From Methylobacillus caricis (GTDB lineage: Bacteria; Pseudomonadota; Gammaproteobacteria; Burkholderiales; Methylophilaceae): a DNA stretch of 64,000 bases. Every line of letters begins with the position of its first letter. The stretch's first letter is position 1. Location: contig NZ_JAJAVD010000001.1 of NCBI RefSeq assembly GCF_020532705.1, forward strand, positions 1,736,001 through 1,800,000. The letters are read 5' to 3'. The notes below the pieces were generated by a model. It did not search any database. It saw nothing but the letters and a program-made list of their open reading frames with translations, and had not been told where the DNA came from. Shown one piece after another: positions 34,849 through 43,001 of the stretch. The position numbers and the translations under genes are program-made.

Positions 34849-36852
34849 TTAGCTATTGGCACTTATGGCCGCAAGTTGCTGGGTAAGATAACTTTGAGTG
34901 TTTTGCATCTGGGTCATTAGAACATCAAGTGCCACAAACTGGGCACGGTAGCGCTTTTCTATTGCATCCAGCCTGATTTGAAGTGCCTCTTGCTGTTTGG
35001 TCACGCGGTCTATCGAACTATCAAGACCTTCGGTTTTGGCAGCGAGAATACCATCATCACTTACCAAACTTTTTACCAGTGTATTCAACTGTGAAGCATA
35101 GCCCACGCTCAAAGTAACAGTACCCCGGTTACCGAGCGTATCGCCTTGTATCAGTAGTGCAAGGCCTTCTGCCGCATTACCGCTGGTGGAACCTGTTAAT
35201 ACTTGCCCCTTACCAGTGGCAGCCACCCCATTGATAGTGCCGGCAACATCAAGACCCGCAGTGGAAACCGGGCTGGACCCAAACAAGCTGGCACCAGCAT
35301 TTCCGCCTGTCACTTCAACAGTCGCAGCGCTACCATAGCCTGGGGAAGTGATTTTCAGCGCTCCTCCTTCGATGGTTACCGCTGCCGAAGATTTTGCATT
35401 GGATAGTTTTGTACGTAATTCCGCCGCCAAATCCTCTATGGTTGAATAATTGCCTGCTGCCAACTTGACAGTGTACTCACCATCTCCGATACGAATCTTG
35501 AGCTCGTCATTCACTCCTGCAACAATATTCAAGTCTGGCGCAGCACTACCTAACAGGGTAGCCTGGGTAGCAGCTTGGGTAATATTGACAGCATAAGTAC
35601 CAGACAGTGTTTTTGCACCCTGGGTGACATAGCTGACTTCTGGATCAGTTGAAGATCCGACTGCAGCAAATAATTTTGCAATATCATTAAAATTAGTATC
35701 GATCGCGGACTTGAGCTTGGCGCTATCAACAGCAAGAGAACCGTCTCGCTGGAATGCGACTCCAATCTGGCTCAAGGAACTAAAATCGCCAGCGCCCGAG
35801 ATTGAGCTAGTCAGGGCTGTCTTGATCTGGGATGAAATAGAGCGGGCTGTTGCATCACCAAGCAGAACCCCTGATTTTTTCTGTGTAAAATCGGTTGTAC
35901 TCTCATCAAACTTGGTCAAATTACGTAATGTAGTATTAAAATCGTTGAATGCCTTTACAAACGCATTCACAGACTCTTCAATCTTTGCAGAATCCTTGGC
36001 AATATCAAGCGAAACACTGGTATCAGGACTGGCTTTGAACAAGTTCAAGGTGATGCCCTGAAGCACCCCGGTCACAACGTTGCTGGAACTTTCGACATCG
36101 ATGCCATCAATATTGAGCTTGGCATTCTTGGCTTCCTGCAACTCTCCCAAGTTTTTCCCCGCACCTGCACTTGCAGTGGGGTCATAAGCCAAGCGTGACA
36201 AGCCATCATCATCCGTATTGGCTCCATCTGCATCCGCCACAGAGATCTTGATGCTATTGGCGGCACCAGATTCTTTGGATGTCAGTACCAAACGCCCACC
36301 ATTCTGACCATCATTCACAATCGAAGCAGTAACGCCCAGATCTCCTGCATTAATCGCATCGCGAATCCCAGCCAAGCTATTATTTTCTGCCGTAATCGTC
36401 AGTGTCTTGGCGGTTTTGTCCGGGTTGGCAGTGAACACATTCCCGGTGGCATCATAAGTACCCAGTGTAATTGTCAGGGTGCCTGTTCCAACCGCAGCAC
36501 TAGTGTTAGTGAAACTGGAAGTTGCAATCTTATGGGCCTGTGCCAGCTGCCCCACCTTGATCGCATAGTTGCCCAGTGTGGCATTGCCATCAGCGGTAGC
36601 TGAAAAGATTTCACTATTGCTGGAAGTTGCCGATTGCACCTTGAATTTTGAAGCAGTAGCAAGATTAGCTAAAGCTGTCTGGAATGTGGATAACGAACTT
36701 TTTAATGTAGCATAAGCAGAGATTTTTGATTGATACGATGTTTTCTGCTGGGCAAGTATAGTCGCAGGGCGCTGCTCAACAGTCATCAAACTACTGACGA
36801 TAGAATCAATATCAAAATTTGTGCTCGCAGATATTCCGCTTGTAGATGCCAT
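34849..36852 (-). CDS. fliD: Filament cap protein FliD (HAP2)
   Basis: FliD caps the filament and folds arriving flagellin. The 667-residue protein shows the N-terminal signature SGISASTNFDIDSIVSSLMT and VEQRPATILAQQKTSYQSKI. A large Thr/Ser/Ala-rich exposed middle includes a segment resembling flagellin hook IN repeats (GTYAVNITQAATQATLLGSA). The C-terminal coiled coil holds DSSIDRVTKQQEALQIRLDA and AQFVALDVLMTQMQNTQSYL. At 667 residues it is longer than the enteric form because of the middle domains. It lies between flaG and fliS. Confidence 0.95.
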   Translation of the reverse strand: MASTSGISASTNFDIDSIVSSLMTVEQRPATILAQQKTSYQSKISAYATLKSSLSTFQTALANLATASKFKVQSATSSNSEIFSATADGNATLGNYAIKVGQLAQAHKIATSSFTNTSAAVGTGTLTITLGTYDATGNVFTANPDKTAKTLTITAENNSLAGIRDAINAGDLGVTASIVNDGQNGGRLVLTSKESGAANSIKISVADADGANTDDDGLSRLAYDPTASAGAGKNLGELQEAKNAKLNIDGIDVESSSNVVTGVLQGITLNLFKASPDTSVSLDIAKDSAKIEESVNAFVKAFNDFNTTLRNLTKFDESTTDFTQKKSGVLLGDATARSISSQIKTALTSSISGAGDFSSLSQIGVAFQRDGSLAVDSAKLKSAIDTNFNDIAKLFAAVGSSTDPEVSYVTQGAKTLSGTYAVNITQAATQATLLGSAAPDLNIVAGVNDELKIRIGDGEYTVKLAAGNYSTIEDLAAELRTKLSNAKSSAAVTIEGGALKITSPGYGSAATVEVTGGNAGASLFGSSPVSTAGLDVAGTINGVAATGKGQVLTGSTSGNAAEGLALLIQGDTLGNRGTVTLSVGYASQLNTLVKSLVSDDGILAAKTEGLDSSIDRVTKQQEALQIRLDAIEKRYRAQFVALDVLMTQMQNTQSYLTQQLAAISANS

Positions 36853-36885
36853 AATAAGCCTCGCTTACTTGAACCTCAAAAAAAC

Positions 36886-37245
36886 TCAGGCTGTCTGCCT
36901 AATCACCAAACCTTGCAATTTACCCAGGGTTTTCGCAATCTGCAGCACCTCTTCATTGGGTATCTGCCTCAATACTTTCTGTGTTTCCGAATCAACCACT
37001 TTAACAACCACCTTGCCTGAATCATTATCAGTCGAGAACTGGATCGATTGCATGACAGGTGAAATAAACTCATTAATCTGCTTAACAGCAGACTCTACGC
37101 TATTCTGGCTTGGATCCACTTCCGGGCCCTGACTAGCTTGCTTGCTACCCAGCGCTGCAGGCAGTGAGGCCACGGGCTGTGTATTTTGCTGCAAGCCCAC
37201 TACGCCAGCGGTGGAACTGTAAGCATTTAAATTAACAATAGCCAT
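36886..37245 (-). CDS. flaG: FlaG family protein
   Basis: FlaG proteins are small flagellar-export-linked proteins that affect filament length in several polar flagellates. The 119-residue product has a low-complexity N-terminal half and the FlaG core SIQFSTDNDSGKVVVKVVDS followed by ETQKVLRQIPNEEVLQIAKT. GAGG placed about 9 bases ahead supports the ATG at 37245; the longer frame from 37260 would need a TTG. It lies between fliC and fliD in the standard order. Confidence 0.92.
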   Translation of the reverse strand: MAIVNLNAYSSTAGVVGLQQNTQPVASLPAALGSKQASQGPEVDPSQNSVESAVKQINEFISPVMQSIQFSTDNDSGKVVVKVVDSETQKVLRQIPNEEVLQIAKTLGKLQGLVIRQTA

Positions 37246-37266
37246 TTTAACTATCCTCAAGAAATT

Positions 37267-37295
37267 CCCGTAGCGCCTTTATCAGGCACTACGGG
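37267..37295 (-). terminator. Strong hairpin between fliC and flaG
   Basis: On the transcribed strand CCCGTAGTGCCT and AGGCGCTACGGG pair over 12 positions (one G-T) around a five-base loop. It lies 34 bases after the fliC stop and 22 bases before the flaG ATG. No run of T follows, so it may act as an attenuator or as a 3' stabiliser of the flagellin mRNA rather than a full stop. Confidence 0.6.
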
Positions 37296-37328
37296 CTGTT
37301 TCCACTTCAAGCAGAGCTATCTTATTAA

Positions 37329-38129
37329 TTAGCCTCTTAACAAAGTCAGCACGTTATTGGGCAGGGAGTTCGCTTGCGCCAGCATCGCAGTACCCGCTTG
37401 CTGCAATATCTGACCGCGTGTCAGGTTGGCAGTTTCCGCCGCGAAGTCCGCATCCAGGATTCGAGACTTGGCAGCTGACTGGTTCTCAACCGATACCTGC
37501 AAGCTACTGATCACGGATTCAAAGCGGTTTTGTACGGCACCCAAGGTCGCACGGCTGGTATTGGCAGTGTCCAATGCAGTGTCAATCGCAGCAAGCGCAG
37601 TGTTGGCATTGTCGGCAGTGGTGATATCACCACTGATAGATGAAGCAGCTGTTGCGCTCACTGTAATGGTTTGACCACTATCTGCACCAACCTGGAATGT
37701 CATTGCTGTAGCACCAAACACGGCACTACCGTTGAACTTGGTATCCGAACCCAGGCGACCGATTTCTGTGGCCAATTGTTGGAATTCAGCATCCAAGTTA
37801 GCACGGTCACCAGTACCATTAGTGGCATTGATAGACTGTACAGCCAATTCACGCATACGTTGCAGAGCGTCAGTCACTTTACCCAAAGCGCCTTCAGCAG
37901 TTTGAGCAAAGGAAATCGCATCATTCGCATTACGAATCGCAACAGTTTGCCCACGAACCTGGGCATCCATACGGGTTGCGATGGAAAGGCCCGCAGCATC
38001 GTCTTTAGCACTGTTTACGCGCAGACCGGAAGAAAGACGTTGCAGTGAAGTATTCAGGCTGGTTTGCGAAGTGCTCAAATTACGTTGTGCATTCAGGGAA
38101 GCCAGGTTGGTATTGATAATTGCAGCCAT
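37329..38129 (-). CDS. fliC: Flagellin FliC
   Basis: Flagellin builds the filament. The 266-residue protein has the conserved N-terminal helix (MAAIINTNLASLNAQRNLST, SGLRVNSAKDDAAGLSIATR) and C-terminal helix (ANLTRGQILQQAGTAMLAQA, ending LPNNVLTLLRG). The exposed part between about 140 and 190 is short, so D2/D3 domains are largely absent. GGAG is well placed before the ATG. A sigma-28 promoter lies at 38226-38252. FliS downstream is the chaperone. It is the only flagellin gene in the window. Confidence 0.97.
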   Translation of the reverse strand: MAAIINTNLASLNAQRNLSTSQTSLNTSLQRLSSGLRVNSAKDDAAGLSIATRMDAQVRGQTVAIRNANDAISFAQTAEGALGKVTDALQRMRELAVQSINATNGTGDRANLDAEFQQLATEIGRLGSDTKFNGSAVFGATAMTFQVGADSGQTITVSATAASSISGDITTADNANTALAAIDTALDTANTSRATLGAVQNRFESVISSLQVSVENQSAAKSRILDADFAAETANLTRGQILQQAGTAMLAQANSLPNNVLTLLRG

Positions 38130-38225
38130 TTTTGATTCTCCTTCGATTTAGTTAATGTCAAAAACAACATGAAGTTGCTTTTGGTATCGCTTTACAGCCT
38201 TGAATCTCAATTGCCTTTAAGACTG

Positions 38226-38252
38226 TTATCGGTAAAGCTGGGAGAAAATTTA
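38226..38252 (-). promoter_or_regulatory. Sigma-28 (FliA) promoter ahead of fliC
   Basis: On the minus strand TAAATTTT (-35) and ACCGATAA (-10) are separated by exactly 11 bases; 14 of 16 positions fit the FliA consensus. The start of transcription would fall near 38219, leaving a leader of about 90 bases before the fliC ATG. Confidence 0.9.
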
Positions 38253-38572
38253 GCCTCTTCAATACAACTTCTTTTCTCTCTGCCATCACCTGATTGCAAT
38301 GCCATGCCCCTGATGTCGGCTTGATCATTTAAATCTTTAGAGCGGCTCCCTTCCCATCAATAAAAATCACATAATTATTTATAAAATTCAATAAGTTAAA
38401 TTAAATAAATAAAAAATTTTAAATTTAACCCTAAAGTTTTTCACATATCAAAATCCTGAAAAACCTTAATATCAAATACTATAAAATTTTGAATGAAGCG
38501 TATGTTAACCGCGAACCAGGAGGAGCAATTGGAATAACAGGAAGGATAAAAAGGGCCTAATCGTCAGTTAGG

Positions 38573-38594
38573 GACAGCATTGAGCAATGCTGTC
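38573..38594 (-). terminator. Hairpin after the response-regulator gene
   Basis: GACAGCATTG and CAATGCTGTC form a perfect 10-base-pair stem with a two-base centre. AGGGA at its left edge and TCCCT beyond its right side could extend the pairing. It begins 13 bases after the stop of the response regulator. No T-tract follows, so a Rho-independent role is only likely. Confidence 0.5.
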
Positions 38595-38607
38595 TGGCTC
38601 CCTGAAA

Positions 38608-39249
38608 CTAGTCAACCAGGTTGTTTTTGATTGCATAATGCGTCAGCTCGGCGTTATGTCGCAAATTCAGCTTCTCAAGAAGTCGGGCGCGATACATGCT
38701 GACTGTTTTGACTGACAGTGAAAGATTCTGGGCAATATCACTCACCGCAAGCCCGGAAGCAATCATGGTCAATGTCTGGAATTCCCGGTTAGACAAACAT
38801 TCATGCAAGGGCTTATCAACATCCCCGCCCACCTGCTCTGCCAAGGCATAAGCAACTTCTTCGCTAATGTATTTTTTACCTTTGGCAACCGTCCGAATAG
38901 CGGTTACCAACGAATCCGAGGCACTTTGTTTACTCAGGTATCCTGAGGCTCCTGAACGAAGAGCGCGAATTGCATATGCATCCTCCCTGTGCATTGAAAG
39001 CATCAGGATGGAAACACGGGGGAAATCCCGCTTGATGATTTTGCACGCTTCGATACCGCTACGGTCAGGAAGGGAAATATCCAGCACCAGAACATCCAGC
39101 CCCTTGGTCGCAGCAAGCTTGATTGCTTCTCCGGCATTCTTGGCATCTGCAATGACCTGAATATCATCAGTTTCTGCGAGGATCTGTTTTAAACCTTCAC
39201 GCAGAATGGCATGATCATCAGCAATAACAACCTTGATCATTTGTGACAT
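38608..39249 (-). CDS. NarL/FixJ-family response regulator
   Basis: The 213-residue protein has a receiver domain (about 5-120) with the acidic pair D11/D12, the phospho-accepting Asp at about 57 (VLVLDISLPDRSG) and a conserved Lys near 107. A C-terminal LuxR-type helix-turn-helix (about 150-208) includes NREFQTLTMIASGLAVSDIA and LSVKTVSMYRARLLEKLNLR. It would bind DNA once phosphorylated by the kinase encoded 38 bases upstream. Target genes cannot be told from the sequence; proximity to flagellin suggests, but does not show, a motility link. Confidence 0.93.
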   Translation of the reverse strand: MSQMIKVVIADDHAILREGLKQILAETDDIQVIADAKNAGEAIKLAATKGLDVLVLDISLPDRSGIEACKIIKRDFPRVSILMLSMHREDAYAIRALRSGASGYLSKQSASDSLVTAIRTVAKGKKYISEEVAYALAEQVGGDVDKPLHECLSNREFQTLTMIASGLAVSDIAQNLSLSVKTVSMYRARLLEKLNLRHNAELTHYAIKNNLVD

Positions 39250-39287
39250 CTTGTTTTTAACCTACCCTTTTGAAAAGCACACATCAC

Positions 39288-40724
39288 TTACCCTGCGATC
39301 ACAGGCAATGTCGTTGTAACGATTGTACCCCCTTGCAGCCCCACCTGCACCTTGCAAGATCCTGATAAGGCTACCGCCCGCTCTGCCATGCCACGCAAAC
39401 CAAAGGCATCAGGCTTCAAGGTATCCACAGGGGCAATGCCAATCCCATTGTCGATCACGCGCATCACGATCTGATCTTCAGAATATTCCAGTGTTATCTC
39501 AACCTGCGTCGCCTGTGCATATTTCGCAATATTGGACATTGCTTCCTGACAAATACGGAACAGGGTAATTGCATATTCCGTCGTCAATGGAACCTCGGCA
39601 TGACTGCTGACAAAGTCGCAAGGAATCCCGATTTGCTCAGAAAACTGGACCGCCTGCCACTCCAAGGCTGCCACTATCCCAAGCTCAAGGACATTTGGGC
39701 GCAAATCGCTGGCAATACGGTGTGCTGACTCAAACGTATCATTCACGATTGATTCAAGTTGGCGGACTTTTGCCAGCAATATTTCCTGTTCAGGTCCAAG
39801 ATGCTTGGTAATTGAAGACAAACCCAGCCGAATTGCAGTCAGATTGCCTCCCAGGTCATCATGAATCTCACGGGCAATTTTCAACCGCTCTTTTTCCTTG
39901 ATCTGCGCCATATGCGCTGAAAGCTCGGACAGGCGCTGATGAGACTGCCTGATTGCCTGCTGCTCCTGCCGGCTTTGCGTGATGTTGGTCATGATACCCT
40001 CCCATAAGATGGTATCGTCCATCATTTTTCTTGGACTGGCGCGCAGATTGATCCATTTGATATCCTGCCACTCTTCAATCCAAAAGCGGCCAGTCCAGTT
40101 AAATACATTTAAAGTCTGAGCAGACTTGCGCATGGTTTTCTCATAGCCGGCCAGATCGTCTTTATCAATCATTGAGCCAAACAAAGTCGGTTGACGGATA
40201 AATGCCTCTGCATCCTGACCCAGCAACGGCTTGCATGCATCATTCAAATACAGGAACACAAGCTCTCCCGTTATATCCATACGCGCCTGGTATACCACAC
40301 CAGGCGTATTTGAAATCATGGCACTCAGCTTGGACTCACCGTCATTCAAGGCCCTTAGGATATGCTGGCTGAATGCACGGCCGTCCCACATCACTATCAG
40401 CCGCCTCTGCCCTTCTATCGTGACCATCAGCAGACGGAACTGGTCGAAATAACTATCCAGTTCAACCAGTTTTGAAGTCAAATCGATGAGCAACTGACCT
40501 GGTTGTACAGAATCCAATAATGTCCTGACAGGCCATTGCCCCAAAGCATGCAGCAATTCATCAAGCCGCACATCAGCGGTATAACCTGCCTCGCCATTCA
40601 CAATCACCGTCATGACCTTAAGGCTGGAAGGATTTATTGCATATACATCCCCCATTGGGCTCCGGGCTTCGGACTCAAGGTAATGGCGAATTTCGGATAA
40701 TGGCGGCACGGCAATACCTTTCAT
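39288..40724 (-). CDS. Soluble PAS-domain sensor histidine kinase (HisKA_3 type)
   Basis: This 478-residue protein has an N-terminal domain of unknown type (about 1-125) and a PAS-like sensory domain (about 130-250, ending WEGIMTNITQSR). A dimerisation and phosphoacceptor domain carries EIHDDLGGN with the His at about 288. The ATPase domain (about 375-476) has NIAKYAQATQ and IDNGIGIAP motifs. No membrane segment is visible, so it should sense a cytoplasmic signal. It is the NarX/DegS class that pairs with NarL-type regulators, and the gene for one follows on the same strand. Confidence 0.92.
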   Translation of the reverse strand: MKGIAVPPLSEIRHYLESEARSPMGDVYAINPSSLKVMTVIVNGEAGYTADVRLDELLHALGQWPVRTLLDSVQPGQLLIDLTSKLVELDSYFDQFRLLMVTIEGQRRLIVMWDGRAFSQHILRALNDGESKLSAMISNTPGVVYQARMDITGELVFLYLNDACKPLLGQDAEAFIRQPTLFGSMIDKDDLAGYEKTMRKSAQTLNVFNWTGRFWIEEWQDIKWINLRASPRKMMDDTILWEGIMTNITQSRQEQQAIRQSHQRLSELSAHMAQIKEKERLKIAREIHDDLGGNLTAIRLGLSSITKHLGPEQEILLAKVRQLESIVNDTFESAHRIASDLRPNVLELGIVAALEWQAVQFSEQIGIPCDFVSSHAEVPLTTEYAITLFRICQEAMSNIAKYAQATQVEITLEYSEDQIVMRVIDNGIGIAPVDTLKPDAFGLRGMAERAVALSGSCKVQVGLQGGTIVTTTLPVIAG

Positions 40725-40857
40725 AATATCCAGCCAAGCCTACCAGATCAGATCATTATTTCAAGCAGCCTCCTGCATACCCCAAACAACGCCATGTTAA
40801 TCAAATGTGTTGTATTTCAACCAGTAACCCGTGGATAGCCATCGTTATATATTTACA

Positions 40858-40876
40858 AATATAATGAATTATTATC
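40858..40876 (+). promoter_or_regulatory. Possible Fur-like site ahead of the first TonB receptor
   Basis: The 19-base window AATATAATGAATTATTATC matches the classical Fur box at 12 of 19 positions, with the right half (ATTATC) best conserved. It lies 47 bases before the receptor ATG, in a position to overlap a promoter. Such A/T-rich matches also arise by chance, so this is only a suggestion of iron control. Confidence 0.35.
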
Positions 40877-40922
40877 TAATCTCGCCTTTATTTCAGTTAG
40901 TTAACAATCATCGGGGAGCATC

Positions 40923-42977
40923 ATGCCAAACTACATCAAGCCGCTGACACTGGCGGTACTAGCCACAGTGTCGGCCAACGCGCATATCGCGCAGGCCGAG
41001 GTGGCACCTTATACCTTAGGCGAAATCAACGTTACTACATTCAAAGAAGACGCTGCCAGACTGGCAAATGACACCATTACCCAGGATGACTTGCGATTAT
41101 TCAATCGCGAGACCCTAGATAGTGCTCTTAATCTGCTACCCGGCGTTAACCTAACAGGTGCTCAGCAAAATGGTGCTGGCGCACAGCGCAATGAAATGAT
41201 GGCCAATATCCGCGGTTTCAATCTACGACAAGTGCCCATTTATATTGATGGCATCCCGGTTTATGTCAGCTATGACGGTTATATCGACCTAGGCCGCTTC
41301 ACGACTTATGATCTTTCCAAAATCCAAGTTTCTAAGGGTTTCAGTTCCGTGTTGTATGGTGCCAATACCCTCGGGGGAGCCATCAACCTGGTAAGCAGAA
41401 AGCCGGTCAAGGAGTTTGAAGGCAGTGTAACCGCTGGCCTTAAGACCGACCGCGATTTCAAATACAACGGCTATACTACTGATGCCAGCTTTGGTGGCAA
41501 CCAAGGCACCTGGTACTGGCAAGCGAATGCTTCGCTGATTGACATCAACCGTTATCGCATGTCTGCGGACTTCAACCCCAACCGTTTTGAAGATGGCGGT
41601 GTGCGCGATAATTCATACAGCCGCGATGGCAAGATCAACCTGAAATTCGGCATCACGCCACGCGAAGGTGACGAATACTCAATCAACTACATCAACCAGC
41701 AGGCATCCAAGGGGTCGCCTCCCTATGCAGGCAAGACTGATCAACCTGTCAACTACTGGGACTGGCCACGCTGGGACAAGGAAAGCATCTACTTCATTTC
41801 CAATACCAAGCTGGGAAATGATAGCTACATCAAATTCCGTGGCTTCCATGACTCATTCAAGAATGAATTGGAAAGTTTCACTAATGTGACACGTACAGTT
41901 TACTCCAACGGGTTTCCAAGCTACTACAGTGACCACTCCTATGGTGGCAGTACTGAATTTGGCACCAAGCTCAGCGAGAACAACACTCTCAAACTGTCTG
42001 CTCACGTAAAATGGGATGTGCATCGCTCGAATGCAATTGGCAATCCCAAGGAGCGTTCTGAAGACCGCACCATTTCCTTGGGTATTGAAGACACCCATGA
42101 GTTTAGTGAAAAATTGTCACTCGTCACTGGCGTTAGCTATGACAAGCGCAAGAACCTTGATGCCTCGGCGTTTACTAATAGCAATCAGCCATTCCAGTTC
42201 ATGCATGGCAGCGATCAAGCATGGAACCCCCAGGCTGGATTGTTCTATCGCCCAACCGAGGATAGCGAAATCCATTTCACTGTTGCTCGCAAGAGCCGCT
42301 TTGCCACTTTGAAAGATAGGCTATCTACCGGCCTTACCAATCAAGGTATACAAAACCCCAATCTTAAGTCCGAGTCCTCCACCAATTACGAGATTGGCGC
42401 TTCCGGCATGGTTACATCCCAGTTGCGCCTGCAGGGAGCGGTGTTCTATTACAACACAAAGGATATGATTCAGCAGGTAAGTGGCTTGACCGGCTGTCTC
42501 GCCGGATCAGGGTGTTTCCAGCAGCAGAATGTTGGACAGGTCATCAGTACCGGCATTGAACTTGGTGCCAATTACCAGGCTAGTGAAACATTGGAATTTG
42601 GGCTCACTTACAGCTACATAGACCGCGATAATAAAAATGAACCACAATACAAGTTGCTCGGCGTACCACGTAACAAACTGTTTGCCTATGGTCGCTGGCA
42701 GGCGACTAGCCAATTGGCATTAAGCGGCAATCTTGAAGCCAGCGATGGGAGCAACAACTCAAGATTACGCACTGGTAGCCTACCACCGGGTACTACAGCG
42801 TATTGGTCGGCCAGTAATGGTTATGCCCTACTTAATCTCAAAGGCAGCTATCAGTTCAATCAAGACTGGGTAGCCGACCTAGGAGTGAACAACCTGCTTG
42901 ACAAGAATTATGCCTATATGGAAGGTTTCTATCTTCAAGGTCGTAATATGTTCATCAATGTCACACGCAAGTTCTAA
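40923..42977 (+). CDS. TonB-dependent outer-membrane receptor (metal/siderophore type)
   Basis: This outer-membrane active transporter is energised by TonB. The 684-residue protein has a signal peptide (to about residue 25, ...HIAQA), a TonB-box-like segment (LGEINVT), and a plug domain (about 45-155) with LLPGVNLTGAQQNG and IYIDGIPVYVS and VLYGANTLGGAINLVSRKP. A 22-strand barrel ends YMEGFYLQGRNMFINVTRKF, with the terminal Phe usual for barrel insertion. The substrate is unknown. Two genes, for a solute-binding protein and a di-haem protein, follow closely; an iron or other metal complex is plausible. Lysine and asparagine content and base composition are lower in GC than the genes after it. 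Confidence 0.9.
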   Translation: MPNYIKPLTLAVLATVSANAHIAQAEVAPYTLGEINVTTFKEDAARLANDTITQDDLRLFNRETLDSALNLLPGVNLTGAQQNGAGAQRNEMMANIRGFNLRQVPIYIDGIPVYVSYDGYIDLGRFTTYDLSKIQVSKGFSSVLYGANTLGGAINLVSRKPVKEFEGSVTAGLKTDRDFKYNGYTTDASFGGNQGTWYWQANASLIDINRYRMSADFNPNRFEDGGVRDNSYSRDGKINLKFGITPREGDEYSINYINQQASKGSPPYAGKTDQPVNYWDWPRWDKESIYFISNTKLGNDSYIKFRGFHDSFKNELESFTNVTRTVYSNGFPSYYSDHSYGGSTEFGTKLSENNTLKLSAHVKWDVHRSNAIGNPKERSEDRTISLGIEDTHEFSEKLSLVTGVSYDKRKNLDASAFTNSNQPFQFMHGSDQAWNPQAGLFYRPTEDSEIHFTVARKSRFATLKDRLSTGLTNQGIQNPNLKSESSTNYEIGASGMVTSQLRLQGAVFYYNTKDMIQQVSGLTGCLAGSGCFQQQNVGQVISTGIELGANYQASETLEFGLTYSYIDRDNKNEPQYKLLGVPRNKLFAYGRWQATSQLALSGNLEASDGSNNSRLRTGSLPPGTTAYWSASNGYALLNLKGSYQFNQDWVADLGVNNLLDKNYAYMEGFYLQGRNMFINVTRKF

Positions 42978-43001
42978 GCAATCATTTAGATAGGAAATCC
43001 A

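Larger units (their letters stand above)
38130..38607. other. 478-base intergenic region upstream of fliC
   Basis: No gene is supported here. It contains the fliC leader (about 38130-38219), the sigma-28 promoter and a very A/T-rich stretch at about 38365-38480. Next to the response-regulator stop it also carries a hairpin at 38573-38594. The A/T-rich part could be curved DNA or a binding region for nucleoid proteins; this is inference. Confidence 0.7.
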
